Below are positions 1 through 7,203 of a stretch of DNA of 7,886 nt, one piece after another. Where the stretch lies: assembly GCA_030424825.1 (NCBI GenBank), contig JAUHWE010000188.1:1-7886 (forward strand), read 5' to 3'. Both the position numbers and the translations under genes were made by a program. The notes below the pieces were generated by a model. It was not told the origin of the DNA. It saw nothing but the letters and a program-made list of their open reading frames with translations, and searched no databases. The stretch's first letter is position 1. Each line of letters starts with the position of its first letter. This DNA comes from Verrucomicrobiia bacterium (GTDB lineage: Bacteria; Verrucomicrobiota; Verrucomicrobiia; Opitutales; Opitutaceae).

Positions 1-2
1 CA

Positions 3-1448
3 CTTCCTGTTGGCAGAGCGATCGCGGAGTGGGAACCGATTAGCACGGTTGTGGTTGGAATTCCCTTAGGCGAGGCGATGGGCCAACCGGGAGTGATGTC
101 TTACTACGCGTCACTTATTACCGCTTCATTGAAGTATGTGGACGTGGCGGTCTTGCACAGTGCTCAGGACGAGCGAAATGTGCAGCTTTTTCTCAAGCGG
201 CTTGAGAGGGGAGGCATGTCAAATGAGGCACTGTCTCGAATTCGATTTATCAAAAGTCTTTCGGGTGGCTTCTGGACTCGCGACACGGGCCCATTATTTG
301 GACTTAACCCTCAGGGTGGGCTTGTAGTCTTTGACAACATTTACCGTCCTTTAATTGAGGAACTTGACGCCTGGGATCGGGCTCCAGTCGATATTCAATC
401 ACCGGATTTACAAAATGACATTGAAGGATTCGAAGTATTCAGAAAATCAAATCGTAACGCAGAAGTGGTTCCGATCTATGTCACCAAATTCATTCGGCAG
501 AACTACCAAATACTGAGCGACATAGTCCGACCGCCTCTGCATTTGCAAGGAGGCGATTACATTACCGATGGTCAGGGGAGTTTCTATATATCAGAGGATA
601 CGCTTCTCGAAAATGGCGGCTCTATCAGGGAAGTCGAGGAAGTGTTCAGAGACTACTATGGAGGAAAGCAACTTCTCGTTTTAAACGCGCTTCCCGGAAA
701 CGCCGCTAAGCATTTGGATTTGCTGGTAAAGCTCGTTGATGAGAACACCGTGCTCGTGGCGAATAGCCAAAGTCAACCCGCGATTTCGAGCCCTTACAAT
801 CGCCGCCTAGCGACAGAAATGGAAGGAATTCGAAGAGCCAATGAATCCTATTTAAAGTCGAAGCGACCTCACTTGAAAATCGTCGGAGTACCCATGCTCC
901 CTGTTGTTGAGGAAGATATTGAATTTGTTAAGCGGCGCCTACGCTTCCAACTGTTCGCAACCATCTGTGATGAAATCGGAGTCAGCTATTTGAAGTATCA
1001 CCGACTTGGGAAGGACGATCCTCAACGGTCACTGGTTCATAAAAGAGTTCTAGGGCATGCGGCAAATGTACTGGGGCGACCGATTGACCTTCTCGTAGAC
1101 GAGGATCTGGATAGCCTAACCCGACTCTACTTCGACGAAGATTTGAATACACTTATAGATACGAATGTCGACACCTCGACGATCTATCGATCCTACTTAA
1201 ATAGCCTTTTCATACTAAACAGTAGAGGCGAAAGCGCCTGGTTGCTACCAAGATACAAGCCCCGTGGAAAAGAAACGTTGGAAGAAATCGGGGCAATTGA
1301 GAAAGAAGTAGAACGTATTTATCAATCGGTGTCCCCGGGAGCTGCCATTCATTGGATCGATTCAGACATAATGGCCGAAAAGCTTGGGGCGATCCATTGC
1401 ACAACATTTACCATACCCTACCTAAAAGATATCAAAGGGGACTCCTAG
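3..1448 (+). CDS. Agmatine / peptidyl-arginine deiminase family hydrolase, 5'-truncated
   Basis: Likely hydrolyses a guanidinium group (agmatine, arginine or peptidyl-arginine) to a ureido group plus ammonia. The reading frame is open to the left edge. The first visible residues, LPVGRAIAEWEP, resemble the family N-terminus, so the GTG at 51 is an internal Val codon and the true start lies outside. Numbering from that codon as 1, I see WTRDTGP at 75-81 with the substrate-binding Asp78, LQGGD at 165-169, an H-x-D pair at His221/Asp223, and the nucleophile Cys450 in AIHCTT. This is the order seen in PAD_porph-type enzymes, so the active site looks intact. Residues 380-401 (YRSYLN to LLPRY) match the conserved late strand. 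Between about 288 and 378 lies an acidic, helix-rich stretch of about 90 residues that ordinary agmatine deiminases of about 370 residues do not have. No signal peptide can be judged because the N-terminus is missing. The family is secure; the exact substrate is not, so no gene symbol is given. Confidence 0.85.
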   Translation, partial: LPVGRAIAEWEPISTVVVGIPLGEAMGQPGVMSYYASLITASLKYVDVAVLHSAQDERNVQLFLKRLERGGMSNEALSRIRFIKSLSGGFWTRDTGPLFGLNPQGGLVVFDNIYRPLIEELDAWDRAPVDIQSPDLQNDIEGFEVFRKSNRNAEVVPIYVTKFIRQNYQILSDIVRPPLHLQGGDYITDGQGSFYISEDTLLENGGSIREVEEVFRDYYGGKQLLVLNALPGNAAKHLDLLVKLVDENTVLVANSQSQPAISSPYNRRLATEMEGIRRANESYLKSKRPHLKIVGVPMLPVVEEDIEFVKRRLRFQLFATICDEIGVSYLKYHRLGKDDPQRSLVHKRVLGHAANVLGRPIDLLVDEDLDSLTRLYFDEDLNTLIDTNVDTSTIYRSYLNSLFILNSRGESAWLLPRYKPRGKETLEEIGAIEKEVERIYQSVSPGAAIHWIDSDIMAEKLGAIHCTTFTIPYLKDIKGDS

Positions 1449-1473
1449 CCACCTCAAACATTTGACTATCAAA

Positions 1474-1548
1474 AAAAGCGATTCGCCACACCCACGCCCT
1501 TTAGAGAGTGAGTAAGGCCTAAAAAAATCGTCCAGAAAACTCGCTTTT
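1474..1548. repeat. Inverted repeat pair AAAAGCGA / TCGCTTTT
   Basis: AAAAGCGA at 1474-1481 is the exact reverse complement of TCGCTTTT at 1541-1548, with 59 nt between the arms. The match does not extend outward or inward. It could be a pair of operator half-sites or the base of a long RNA stem, but 8-bp A/T-rich pairs also arise by chance. No function is assigned. Confidence 0.3.
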
Positions 1549-1624
1549 CAAGGTAGAACCGATAATAGATGGAGCCTGAGTTTTCCTTTATCTTTAGATC
1601 TAGCAGAATCGGAGCGGCGAGTAT

Positions 1625-1640
1625 CGACTTGGGCCGACTT
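1625..1640. repeat. Short direct repeat CGACTT-GGGC-CGACTT
   Basis: CGACTT occurs at 1625-1630 and again at 1635-1640, a 10-bp period equal to about one helical turn, some 70 nt upstream of the sulfatase start. This spacing would suit a regulator binding one face of the DNA. With only two 6-bp copies, chance is a fair explanation. Confidence 0.2.
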
Positions 1641-1695
1641 TTCTGGGAAGTTTCACGAGACCATTCTTAAAAATTCAATTGAGCGCATTCATGCA

Positions 1696-1700
1696 GAGAG
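1696..1700 (+). promoter_or_regulatory. Candidate ribosome binding site for the sulfatase gene
   Basis: GAGAG lies 8 nt before the ATG at 1709. Neither the upstream in-frame ATG at 1691 nor the TTG at 1679 has a comparable purine-rich site. Together with the compact signal peptide that follows 1709, this favours the 1709 start. Confidence 0.4.
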
Positions 1701-1708
1701 TAGAAGTG

Positions 1709-3211
1709 ATGATCAAGAATCTATGGCCCGCTATTTCTGTGGTAGCCTTGTTCTGTTTCCTTTGCCTTAAAACCGACATTTTGGCTAAGGATGACCGGCC
1801 GAATATCGTATTTCTTCTGACAGACGATCAGAACCTCTATTCCATGGGGTGCTATGGGACTCCCGACGTTCAAACTCCGCATTTGGACAAACTGGCAAAG
1901 GAGGGAGTCGTTTTCGACCATCATTATGATACGACTGCCATCTGCATGGCGAGCCGGGCCAACATAATGACGGGAAAATACGAATACAAGAATGGCACCA
2001 ATTTCATGCATGGCGATATGCGAGAAGAGATTTGGGCCGAGTCTTATCCTATGCTTTTGCGGAAAGCGGGATACCAAACCGCATTTGCTGGAAAGTTTGG
2101 ATTCAATATTGGTGATGGCAAAGAGGGGAGTGGGAGGCTGCCCGAGAATGACTTCGACCGTTGGGGTGGTGGACCGGGCCAGACATTCTATGAAACTGCG
2201 AAAAACAAATCGATGGCGAAGTACGCAAAGGAATATCCGCATTCGACCCTTTCGTACGGGGCATTTAGTCGCGACTTTATAATGGACGCCTCCCAGTCAG
2301 ACGCTCCCTTTTGCTTGTCGATCAGTTTTAAGGCGGCCCACCGTCCAACGACTCCCGATCCTCAATTTGACGATGTGTACGCGGGTCAAACATTTACCAA
2401 GCCAGGAAACTATGGTCGCGAATTCTCCGAACACTTCGCCCTGCAAAGCAAGCAGGGGCGACAATACGTTCGCTTCGAAGAATGGGGATACAGCGATCGA
2501 TACGATGAGGTGATGGCAGTCTACTACCAGCAAATCTATGGAGTCGATGTCGCGGTCGGGATGGTACGAGAAGCGCTGGAAGATGCGGGGGTCAGCGACA
2601 ATACCGTCGTAATTTTTACGTCTGACAACGGTTTTTTCTGTGGTTCACATGGATATGGTTCGAAGGTGCTTCCCTACGAAGAGGCCTCCCGTGTTCCATT
2701 GATAATCTACGATCCGCGCCACAAAAGCAGCGGAAAGGGATACCGAACGGATGCCTTAACGGGAAACATAGACTTCGCTCCGACTATACTCGAACTCGCA
2801 GGGCTTGAGATTCCGAATTCGATGGACGGGAAGAGCTTGATGTCTCTCTACGACGATCCACAGGCTGAAATCCACGAATCCCTTCAACTGATCAATGCTT
2901 GGGGACCTCTGGTAGCGCAAAGTTTGGCGGTCTTGACCAAGGAATGGAAATACATCTATTGGCCTTGTGGAGCGGATGAGTATACCCCCACGGAAGAATT
3001 ATACAAAGTCAGTGAAGATCGGATGGAGCTTTTGAATCGAGTCCAGAAGAATCAGCCACCGGAGGTTCTGAAAGACATGAGGAAGCGTTACGACGAGGCG
3101 GTAATGGCCTGGAGAAAGGAAGCGGTTTCCTTCAATAGATACGATCGATACGCGGATTTCTATGACCGGCGAATCCCGTGGGCAAAGAAGGAATTGAATT
3201 TGCCTCAGTGA
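1709..3211 (+). CDS. Exported type I (formylglycine-dependent) sulfatase
   Basis: Predicted to hydrolyse sulfate esters outside the cytoplasm. From the ATG at 1709 the product has 500 residues. It begins with a signal peptide: MIKN, then a hydrophobic core at about 5-20, with likely cleavage after Ala26 just before KDDRPN. The sulfatase fold follows directly, with NIVFLLTDD giving metal ligands Asp39 and Asp40. The signature [11 protein letters not shown] starts at Cys79, the residue converted to formylglycine, and includes Arg83; it is the C-x-A-x-R form. Other active-site candidates are Lys129, His211 in KAAHRP, Asp306/Asn307 in TSDNG, and Lys319. The usual His two residues after the first Lys (K-x-H) is Gly131 here (GKFGFN). 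The C-terminal part carries the common KYIYWP...EELY segment. Length and motif order fit a full sulfatase. No formylglycine-generating enzyme is encoded in the window, so maturation must be in trans. Neighbours suggest a sulfated glycan substrate; I cannot assign the S1 subfamily. Starts at 1691 or 1679 are possible but add residues with no clear role. Confidence 0.93.
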   Translation: MIKNLWPAISVVALFCFLCLKTDILAKDDRPNIVFLLTDDQNLYSMGCYGTPDVQTPHLDKLAKEGVVFDHHYDTTAICMASRANIMTGKYEYKNGTNFMHGDMREEIWAESYPMLLRKAGYQTAFAGKFGFNIGDGKEGSGRLPENDFDRWGGGPGQTFYETAKNKSMAKYAKEYPHSTLSYGAFSRDFIMDASQSDAPFCLSISFKAAHRPTTPDPQFDDVYAGQTFTKPGNYGREFSEHFALQSKQGRQYVRFEEWGYSDRYDEVMAVYYQQIYGVDVAVGMVREALEDAGVSDNTVVIFTSDNGFFCGSHGYGSKVLPYEEASRVPLIIYDPRHKSSGKGYRTDALTGNIDFAPTILELAGLEIPNSMDGKSLMSLYDDPQAEIHESLQLINAWGPLVAQSLAVLTKEWKYIYWPCGADEYTPTEELYKVSEDRMELLNRVQKNQPPEVLKDMRKRYDEAVMAWRKEAVSFNRYDRYADFYDRRIPWAKKELNLPQ

Positions 3212-3238
3212 ACTAAGATAGAAAGCGAAACTAGACTA

Positions 3239-4522
3239 ATGAAGGGTAATGCTGGATACATTGATAGAAGAAATTTTCTTCGTGGGGCCGGAGCCGCAAT
3301 CGTTTTGCCCTTTCTGGAATCCGTTTCGCTTCCTAATAGTTTGAGAGCCGCAAACGAACCTGTTGAAGAATCCATGCGCATGCTGTGTGTGGGATTGAAT
3401 TACGGACTGTATCCCGGCGATTTTTTCCCAGAGGAATCGGGTCGTAACTACAAGCTAACAAAGCTGCTTAAGCCGTTAGCTAGTCTAAAAAGCGACTTCA
3501 CCGTGTTTTCCCAACTTGATCATCCAGGAGTCAAAGGAGGACATGAAGCAGTGCATACCTTCCTTTCTGGCGTGTTATCCAAACATGGCAAAGGGAGGCC
3601 GGAAGGAAATATCACTCTGGACCAGAAAGCCGCTGAGTTTGTCGGTTCCGACACCCGCTATCCCTCATTGCAGATTGGTATCGGTGGAGGCAGTATCTCA
3701 TGGACGCGTAACAACGTCGAAATTCCTCCCATAACGCGTTTGGAGACGATGTTCGATGCTCTTTTTCTAGAGACTGCTGAATCGAAGCGCAAACGTCTGA
3801 GTGATTCCAATAAACTGAACGCCAGTATTCTTGATATTGTAGGAGAGGATGCAGTGGCTCTAAAAAAGAGAATCAGCCGGAACGATGTGGAGAAGCTTGA
3901 CGAGTACTTTACTTCCATTCGAGAAGTGGAGAAGCGGCTAAAGCAATCAGAAGCATGGCTCCATAAGCCTAAACCGAAAACTGAATACCGTTTACCTCGA
4001 CCTTTGCCAGATGATTTCTATGGGGAGGTTCCCGTTTTCTATGAATTGATGAAGCTAGCTCTGCAAACGGATTCCACACGGATAGTTACCTGCGGAATAG
4101 ACGGCTGGAATGGCAACTCGGGTCTTCCCGGTGTCACTCAAGGCTACCACTATCTGACCCACCACGGATACGATGAAAGTCGACTCGCCCAGCTGTCAAT
4201 CATCGAAACATTTCACACGACAGCATTCGCCCATTTTCTAGAAGACCTAAAACGTACCCAAATCTCTAATGACGCGTCCTTGTTGGATAAGACAATGGTG
4301 CTTTTTGGAAGTGGAATGGGGAATGCGAGCTCGCATTCGAATCGAGACCTTCCCCTAATTCTAGCGGGGGGCGGTTTTAATCATGGAGAACACAAGAAGT
4401 ATCCAAAGGATTCGGGACGTCAGACTCCGGCTTGCAATCTGTACGTTTCAATGTTGCAGCGATTTGGATTGGAGATCGACCAATTTGGGACAAGCACCGG
4501 TTCACTAGATGGATTCAGTTGA
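3239..4522 (+). CDS. DUF1552 (HXXSHH motif) family protein with Tat-type signal
   Basis: A 427-residue protein starting 27 nt after the sulfatase stop. The N-terminus has a twin-arginine motif, DRRNFLRGAGAA at 9-20, then a hydrophobic stretch and a polar boundary near RAANE (36-40), which suggests export in a folded state by the Tat pathway. The layout is typical of DUF1552: VGLNYGLYPGDFFPE near the start, a predicted coiled or helical middle at about 180-240 (many Lys, Arg and Glu), and HYLTHH at 304-309. That last motif matches the family-naming HXXSHH with Thr in place of Ser. The end of the domain is marked by GSGMGNASSHSN (357-368) and DLPLILAGG (370-378). The biochemical role of the family is unknown to me. 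It often sits beside DUF1592/DUF1588 cytochrome proteins, as here, so the two probably act together. The ribosome binding site is weak. Only the N-terminal ATG gives the Tat motif, since the next in-frame Met is at residue 46. Confidence 0.9.
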   Translation: MKGNAGYIDRRNFLRGAGAAIVLPFLESVSLPNSLRAANEPVEESMRMLCVGLNYGLYPGDFFPEESGRNYKLTKLLKPLASLKSDFTVFSQLDHPGVKGGHEAVHTFLSGVLSKHGKGRPEGNITLDQKAAEFVGSDTRYPSLQIGIGGGSISWTRNNVEIPPITRLETMFDALFLETAESKRKRLSDSNKLNASILDIVGEDAVALKKRISRNDVEKLDEYFTSIREVEKRLKQSEAWLHKPKPKTEYRLPRPLPDDFYGEVPVFYELMKLALQTDSTRIVTCGIDGWNGNSGLPGVTQGYHYLTHHGYDESRLAQLSIIETFHTTAFAHFLEDLKRTQISNDASLLDKTMVLFGSGMGNASSHSNRDLPLILAGGGFNHGEHKKYPKDSGRQTPACNLYVSMLQRFGLEIDQFGTSTGSLDGFS

Positions 4523-4524
4523 GA

Positions 4525-4531
4525 AAAAGGG
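4525..4531 (+). promoter_or_regulatory. Candidate ribosome binding site for the cytochrome-type gene
   Basis: AAAAGGG lies 7 nt before the ATG at 4539 and is the best Shine-Dalgarno-like site near the beginning of this gene. The ATG at 4509, which overlaps the DUF1552 gene, has none. The ATG at 4629 has AAGGA only 1 nt away, too close for normal use. This supports 4539 on initiation grounds, although signal peptide shape favours 4629. Confidence 0.4.
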
Positions 4532-4538
4532 CAATGGG

Positions 4539-7157
4539 ATGCGCCTGCTTTCCCGGTTCGCTCTATTGCGGCTAGGGCGGCTTGACTTTAAACAACCTCA
4601 TCGATCTGCTCTGCATCCTCACAAGGAAATGCGGCTTCACCAAAGTTTTCCTCTACGTTCTTCATGGATGAGCGTCCTGTCTTTTTTTGGATTATCGTCA
4701 GTATTGGGCCTTCTTTCAGATGCCCAGAATATCAATACGGAAATCAACCCGAGCGCATTTCTAGAGCAGCACTGCGTTCAGTGTCATGGCGCAGAAAAGC
4801 AAAAGGGGGATCGTCGTTTCGACTCACTCGGAACTGATTTTAGCAAGGACGACACCGCTTATGAATGGCAGGAGATTCTTGATATGCTCAATCTCGGCGA
4901 GATGCCTCCAGAGGAAGAGGCCCCTCCATCGTCAAAGGATTTACGCGCTATGGTATCGTGGATTACCGGGGAGCTCGAACTCGCATATCAACGCCATGCC
5001 AGCGATGAAACTCCGCTATTGCGGAGGCTTAACCGCTACGAATATCGATATACGATTCGTGATCTATTCGACCTGAATATAGAGTCGTTTGATCCTACGG
5101 ACTCATTTCCTCCAGACGAGAAATTCGAAGGTTTCGCCAATGTGGGAGAAGAATTGATCCTGTCAGACTACTTGCTCGAGCAGTACTTAGAGGCAGCGTC
5201 CCAAACGATCGAGAAAGCCATTGCGGTCAAGCCCGACACATCCCCGATACATGAAGTGTTCACTCCAGACGACCTATGCGATCGGACCTATCATTTCCGA
5301 CCTCAGATCTGGTTTGAAGTAAATGTAGATGGAAGCTACGTGGATGTGGGCCATGGAGACCGCAAGTCGGATAGAGTTTACGCCGACCGTTTTAATAAAG
5401 GCGTTCCGGCAGATGGCTATTACACGATACGGATCAAATCAGAGGGTGTTAATCGTGAGCACCCATACGATCCAAAGTTATTGGGAATTGACCGGAACGA
5501 GCCAATTAAGATGGAAGTGCTCGTGACGGATCCTAGAGTAGGGTATCCAGGACGTCGCTACAATGCCTCGGATCGAACCGTTGCCACCGTTCCCCTGCTG
5601 GATCATGAAGCGAAAATATATGAGATAAGGGCCTGGATAGACGAGGGATTTGTTCCCGTGATCCGATACGCAAATGGGCCAAGGCCTATCAAAGGTGTTC
5701 TCAGTAGGATCGCGCCGGTATACCATCCGGAAGTACTCCCGAGCAACTGGAGAGACGGCGTTGCGGCCCAACCTGCCGAAAACCAGGAAGTCTACTTGTC
5801 CGACGTGTATCAAGGGCCGAGGATGCGAATTCACTGGATGGAGATCCATGGACCAGAAGCTGGCCGCGAAACGCCGGAATGGCTCCCGATTTTCGATGAT
5901 GGATCGAATCTGGATACAACGCTTTCCGATATCGAGCAAATCATCGCTGATTTTGCCTTCAAAGCGTTTCGACGTCCATCGATACCGTCTGAAGTAGAGC
6001 GCTATCGAGACTTTTATCAGGAGCGGCGTGAATCTGGGGATGACGTAGTCAATGCACTTAAAACGGTATTCAAAGCGATGCTATCTTCACCCAATTTTCT
6101 TTACGTTGAAACCCCGCTCGATGAACCGGACGGAAGTAAACCCTTCACCATTGCATCGAGATTATCCTACTTCCTCTGGAGCTCTATGCCCGATGAAGCA
6201 TTGCTGGATGCTGCGAGTCATGATCGACTTGATGACCCAAAATCTATCGCGGCTCAGGCATTGCGGATGCTGCAGGACTCCAAGGCGAGAGCATTTTCGA
6301 AACACTTTACGGATAGTTGGCTACGCTTAAATGAGCTCGGATCGATGCCGCCGGATTTAAAAAAGTTCAGTCAATACCACGACCGGGACTTGGAGCCCTT
6401 GATGAAAGAAGAGACCCGATTGTTCTTCGAGGATATCCTGCACAACAATCGAAGTATTGAGAATTTCATTGATTCCGACTTCACCTACGTAAACCGCTAC
6501 CTGGCTGATTTGTATGGCATCAAAGGCGTTTCTTCTGACTTTTTCAATCGAGTGAGGCTTCCTGCTGACTCGCCGAGGGGTGGTGTACTGGGACAAGCAA
6601 GTGTTTTGACCGTTACGTCCAATGGAGTGGAAACGTCACCGGTGATGCGGGGTATTTGGGTGCTAGAGAATATTCTGGGAACCCCTCCCGCTCCACCACC
6701 ACCTGATGTCGAGCCCCTTGAACCCGATATTCGCGGAGCGACTACGATTCGCGAGCAACTCGCAAAGCATCGGAAGGTTGAAACGTGTGCGGATTGCCAT
6801 CGGAAAATTGATCCGATCGGATTCGCTCTTGAGAGTTTTGATCCCATCGGCTCTTACCGCTCGAAGTATCATGATGACCGCGGCAGAAGTTATAGTAAAG
6901 TGGATACGTCGGGTACGTTGGCTAACGGTGAAAAATTTGCTGACGTGACGGAAATGAAGCGTTTGCTTTTAGACCGAAAAAACCAGTTCGCGCGGTGCTT
7001 AGTCGAGAAAATGCTCATTTACGCACTCGGGCGGGAACTGCATTTCAGCGATCGACCGGTTGTGGATCGCATCGTGAGCGAGCTTGCGGAGCGGAATTAC
7101 GGACTGAAGGACCTGGTCGAGCTGATTGTCACCAGTGAGGCCTTTAGAGATGTGTAG
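4539..7157 (+). CDS. Planctomycete-type cytochrome c with DUF1587/1595/1592/1588/1585 domains
   Basis: A large exported protein with two heme c motifs, 872 residues from the ATG at 4539. Numbering below starts there. Hydrophobic residues at about 44-60 form the signal peptide core, with likely cleavage after SDA (62). A planctomycete-type cytochrome c domain follows: CVQCH at 79-83 and a possible distal Met in GEMPP at 121-124. DUF1587 is recognised by LLRRLNRYEYRYTIRDLF from about 160 to about 225. A beta-rich region at about 255-445 is unassigned. DUF1595 lies near 465-525, DUF1592 near 535-660 (SRLSYFLWSSMPDEALL), DUF1588 near 675-775, with a proline-rich GTPPAPPPP turn and a second heme site CADCH at 750-754, and DUF1585 at about 795-870. 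Length and domain order match complete family members. It follows the DUF1552 gene by 16 nt with this start, and such pairs are common in PVC genomes. Electron transfer is plausible but unproven. The start is uncertain: ATG 4629 would give a more normal signal peptide, with MRLHQ as its first residues. Confidence 0.92.
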   Translation: MRLLSRFALLRLGRLDFKQPHRSALHPHKEMRLHQSFPLRSSWMSVLSFFGLSSVLGLLSDAQNINTEINPSAFLEQHCVQCHGAEKQKGDRRFDSLGTDFSKDDTAYEWQEILDMLNLGEMPPEEEAPPSSKDLRAMVSWITGELELAYQRHASDETPLLRRLNRYEYRYTIRDLFDLNIESFDPTDSFPPDEKFEGFANVGEELILSDYLLEQYLEAASQTIEKAIAVKPDTSPIHEVFTPDDLCDRTYHFRPQIWFEVNVDGSYVDVGHGDRKSDRVYADRFNKGVPADGYYTIRIKSEGVNREHPYDPKLLGIDRNEPIKMEVLVTDPRVGYPGRRYNASDRTVATVPLLDHEAKIYEIRAWIDEGFVPVIRYANGPRPIKGVLSRIAPVYHPEVLPSNWRDGVAAQPAENQEVYLSDVYQGPRMRIHWMEIHGPEAGRETPEWLPIFDDGSNLDTTLSDIEQIIADFAFKAFRRPSIPSEVERYRDFYQERRESGDDVVNALKTVFKAMLSSPNFLYVETPLDEPDGSKPFTIASRLSYFLWSSMPDEALLDAASHDRLDDPKSIAAQALRMLQDSKARAFSKHFTDSWLRLNELGSMPPDLKKFSQYHDRDLEPLMKEETRLFFEDILHNNRSIENFIDSDFTYVNRYLADLYGIKGVSSDFFNRVRLPADSPRGGVLGQASVLTVTSNGVETSPVMRGIWVLENILGTPPAPPPPDVEPLEPDIRGATTIREQLAKHRKVETCADCHRKIDPIGFALESFDPIGSYRSKYHDDRGRSYSKVDTSGTLANGEKFADVTEMKRLLLDRKNQFARCLVEKMLIYALGRELHFSDRPVVDRIVSELAERNYGLKDLVELIVTSEAFRDV

Positions 7158-7172
7158 CGACGAGTGGAAATG

Positions 7173-7190
7173 ATAGTGATGCACTATTTT
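7173..7190 (+). terminator. Weak hairpin with short T-run after the cytochrome-type gene
   Basis: ATAGTG at 7173-7178 and CACTAT at 7182-7187 form a perfect 6-bp stem with a 3-nt loop, followed by TTT. The stem has only two G-C pairs and the T-run is short, so termination would be partial at best. A competing outer pairing exists, ATGATA at 7170-7175 with TATCAT at 7193-7198. It may be an attenuator or mRNA-processing structure between this gene and the next, or it may have no role. Confidence 0.3.
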
Positions 7191-7203
7191 GGTATCATAA
7201 AGA

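Larger units (their letters stand above)
1449..1708. other. Intergenic region between deiminase and sulfatase genes
   Basis: This non-coding gap separates the deiminase stop codon from the preferred sulfatase start. I see no strong GC-rich hairpin followed by a T-run after the deiminase gene, and no -35/-10 pair with good spacing: TTGACT at 1462-1467 has no -10 partner, and GATAAT at 1561-1566 has no -35 partner. It holds A-runs at 1471-1477 and 1521-1527, one 8-bp inverted repeat pair and one 6-bp direct repeat, listed separately. Because the four downstream genes are closely spaced, this is the most likely place for their promoter. That is inferred from layout, not from a recognised motif. 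Confidence 0.6.

Noticed and set aside
1462..1490. TTGACT as a -35 promoter element
   Set aside because: Nothing resembling a -10 element lies 16-18 nt downstream; the stretch there is GC-rich.
1531..1555. GAAAA-CTCGC-TTTTC as an intrinsic terminator for the deiminase gene
   Set aside because: The stem is 5 bp with one G-C pair and no T-run follows, so it is too weak to call.
1679..1708. TTG at 1679 or ATG at 1691 as the sulfatase start
   Set aside because: Neither has a ribosome site, and both lengthen the region before the hydrophobic core. ATG 1709 has GAGAG 8 nt upstream and yields a compact signal peptide. ATG 1691 is not excluded.
1721..2242. Antisense ORF of 173 codons opposite the sulfatase gene
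   Set aside because: It lies wholly within a gene with clear sulfatase motifs, and its translation shows no recognisable domain, export signal or family pattern.
5478..5939. Antisense ORF of 153 codons opposite the cytochrome-type gene
   Set aside because: A shadow of the sense coding frame; the sense frame is continuous between recognised domains and the antisense product has no recognisable features.
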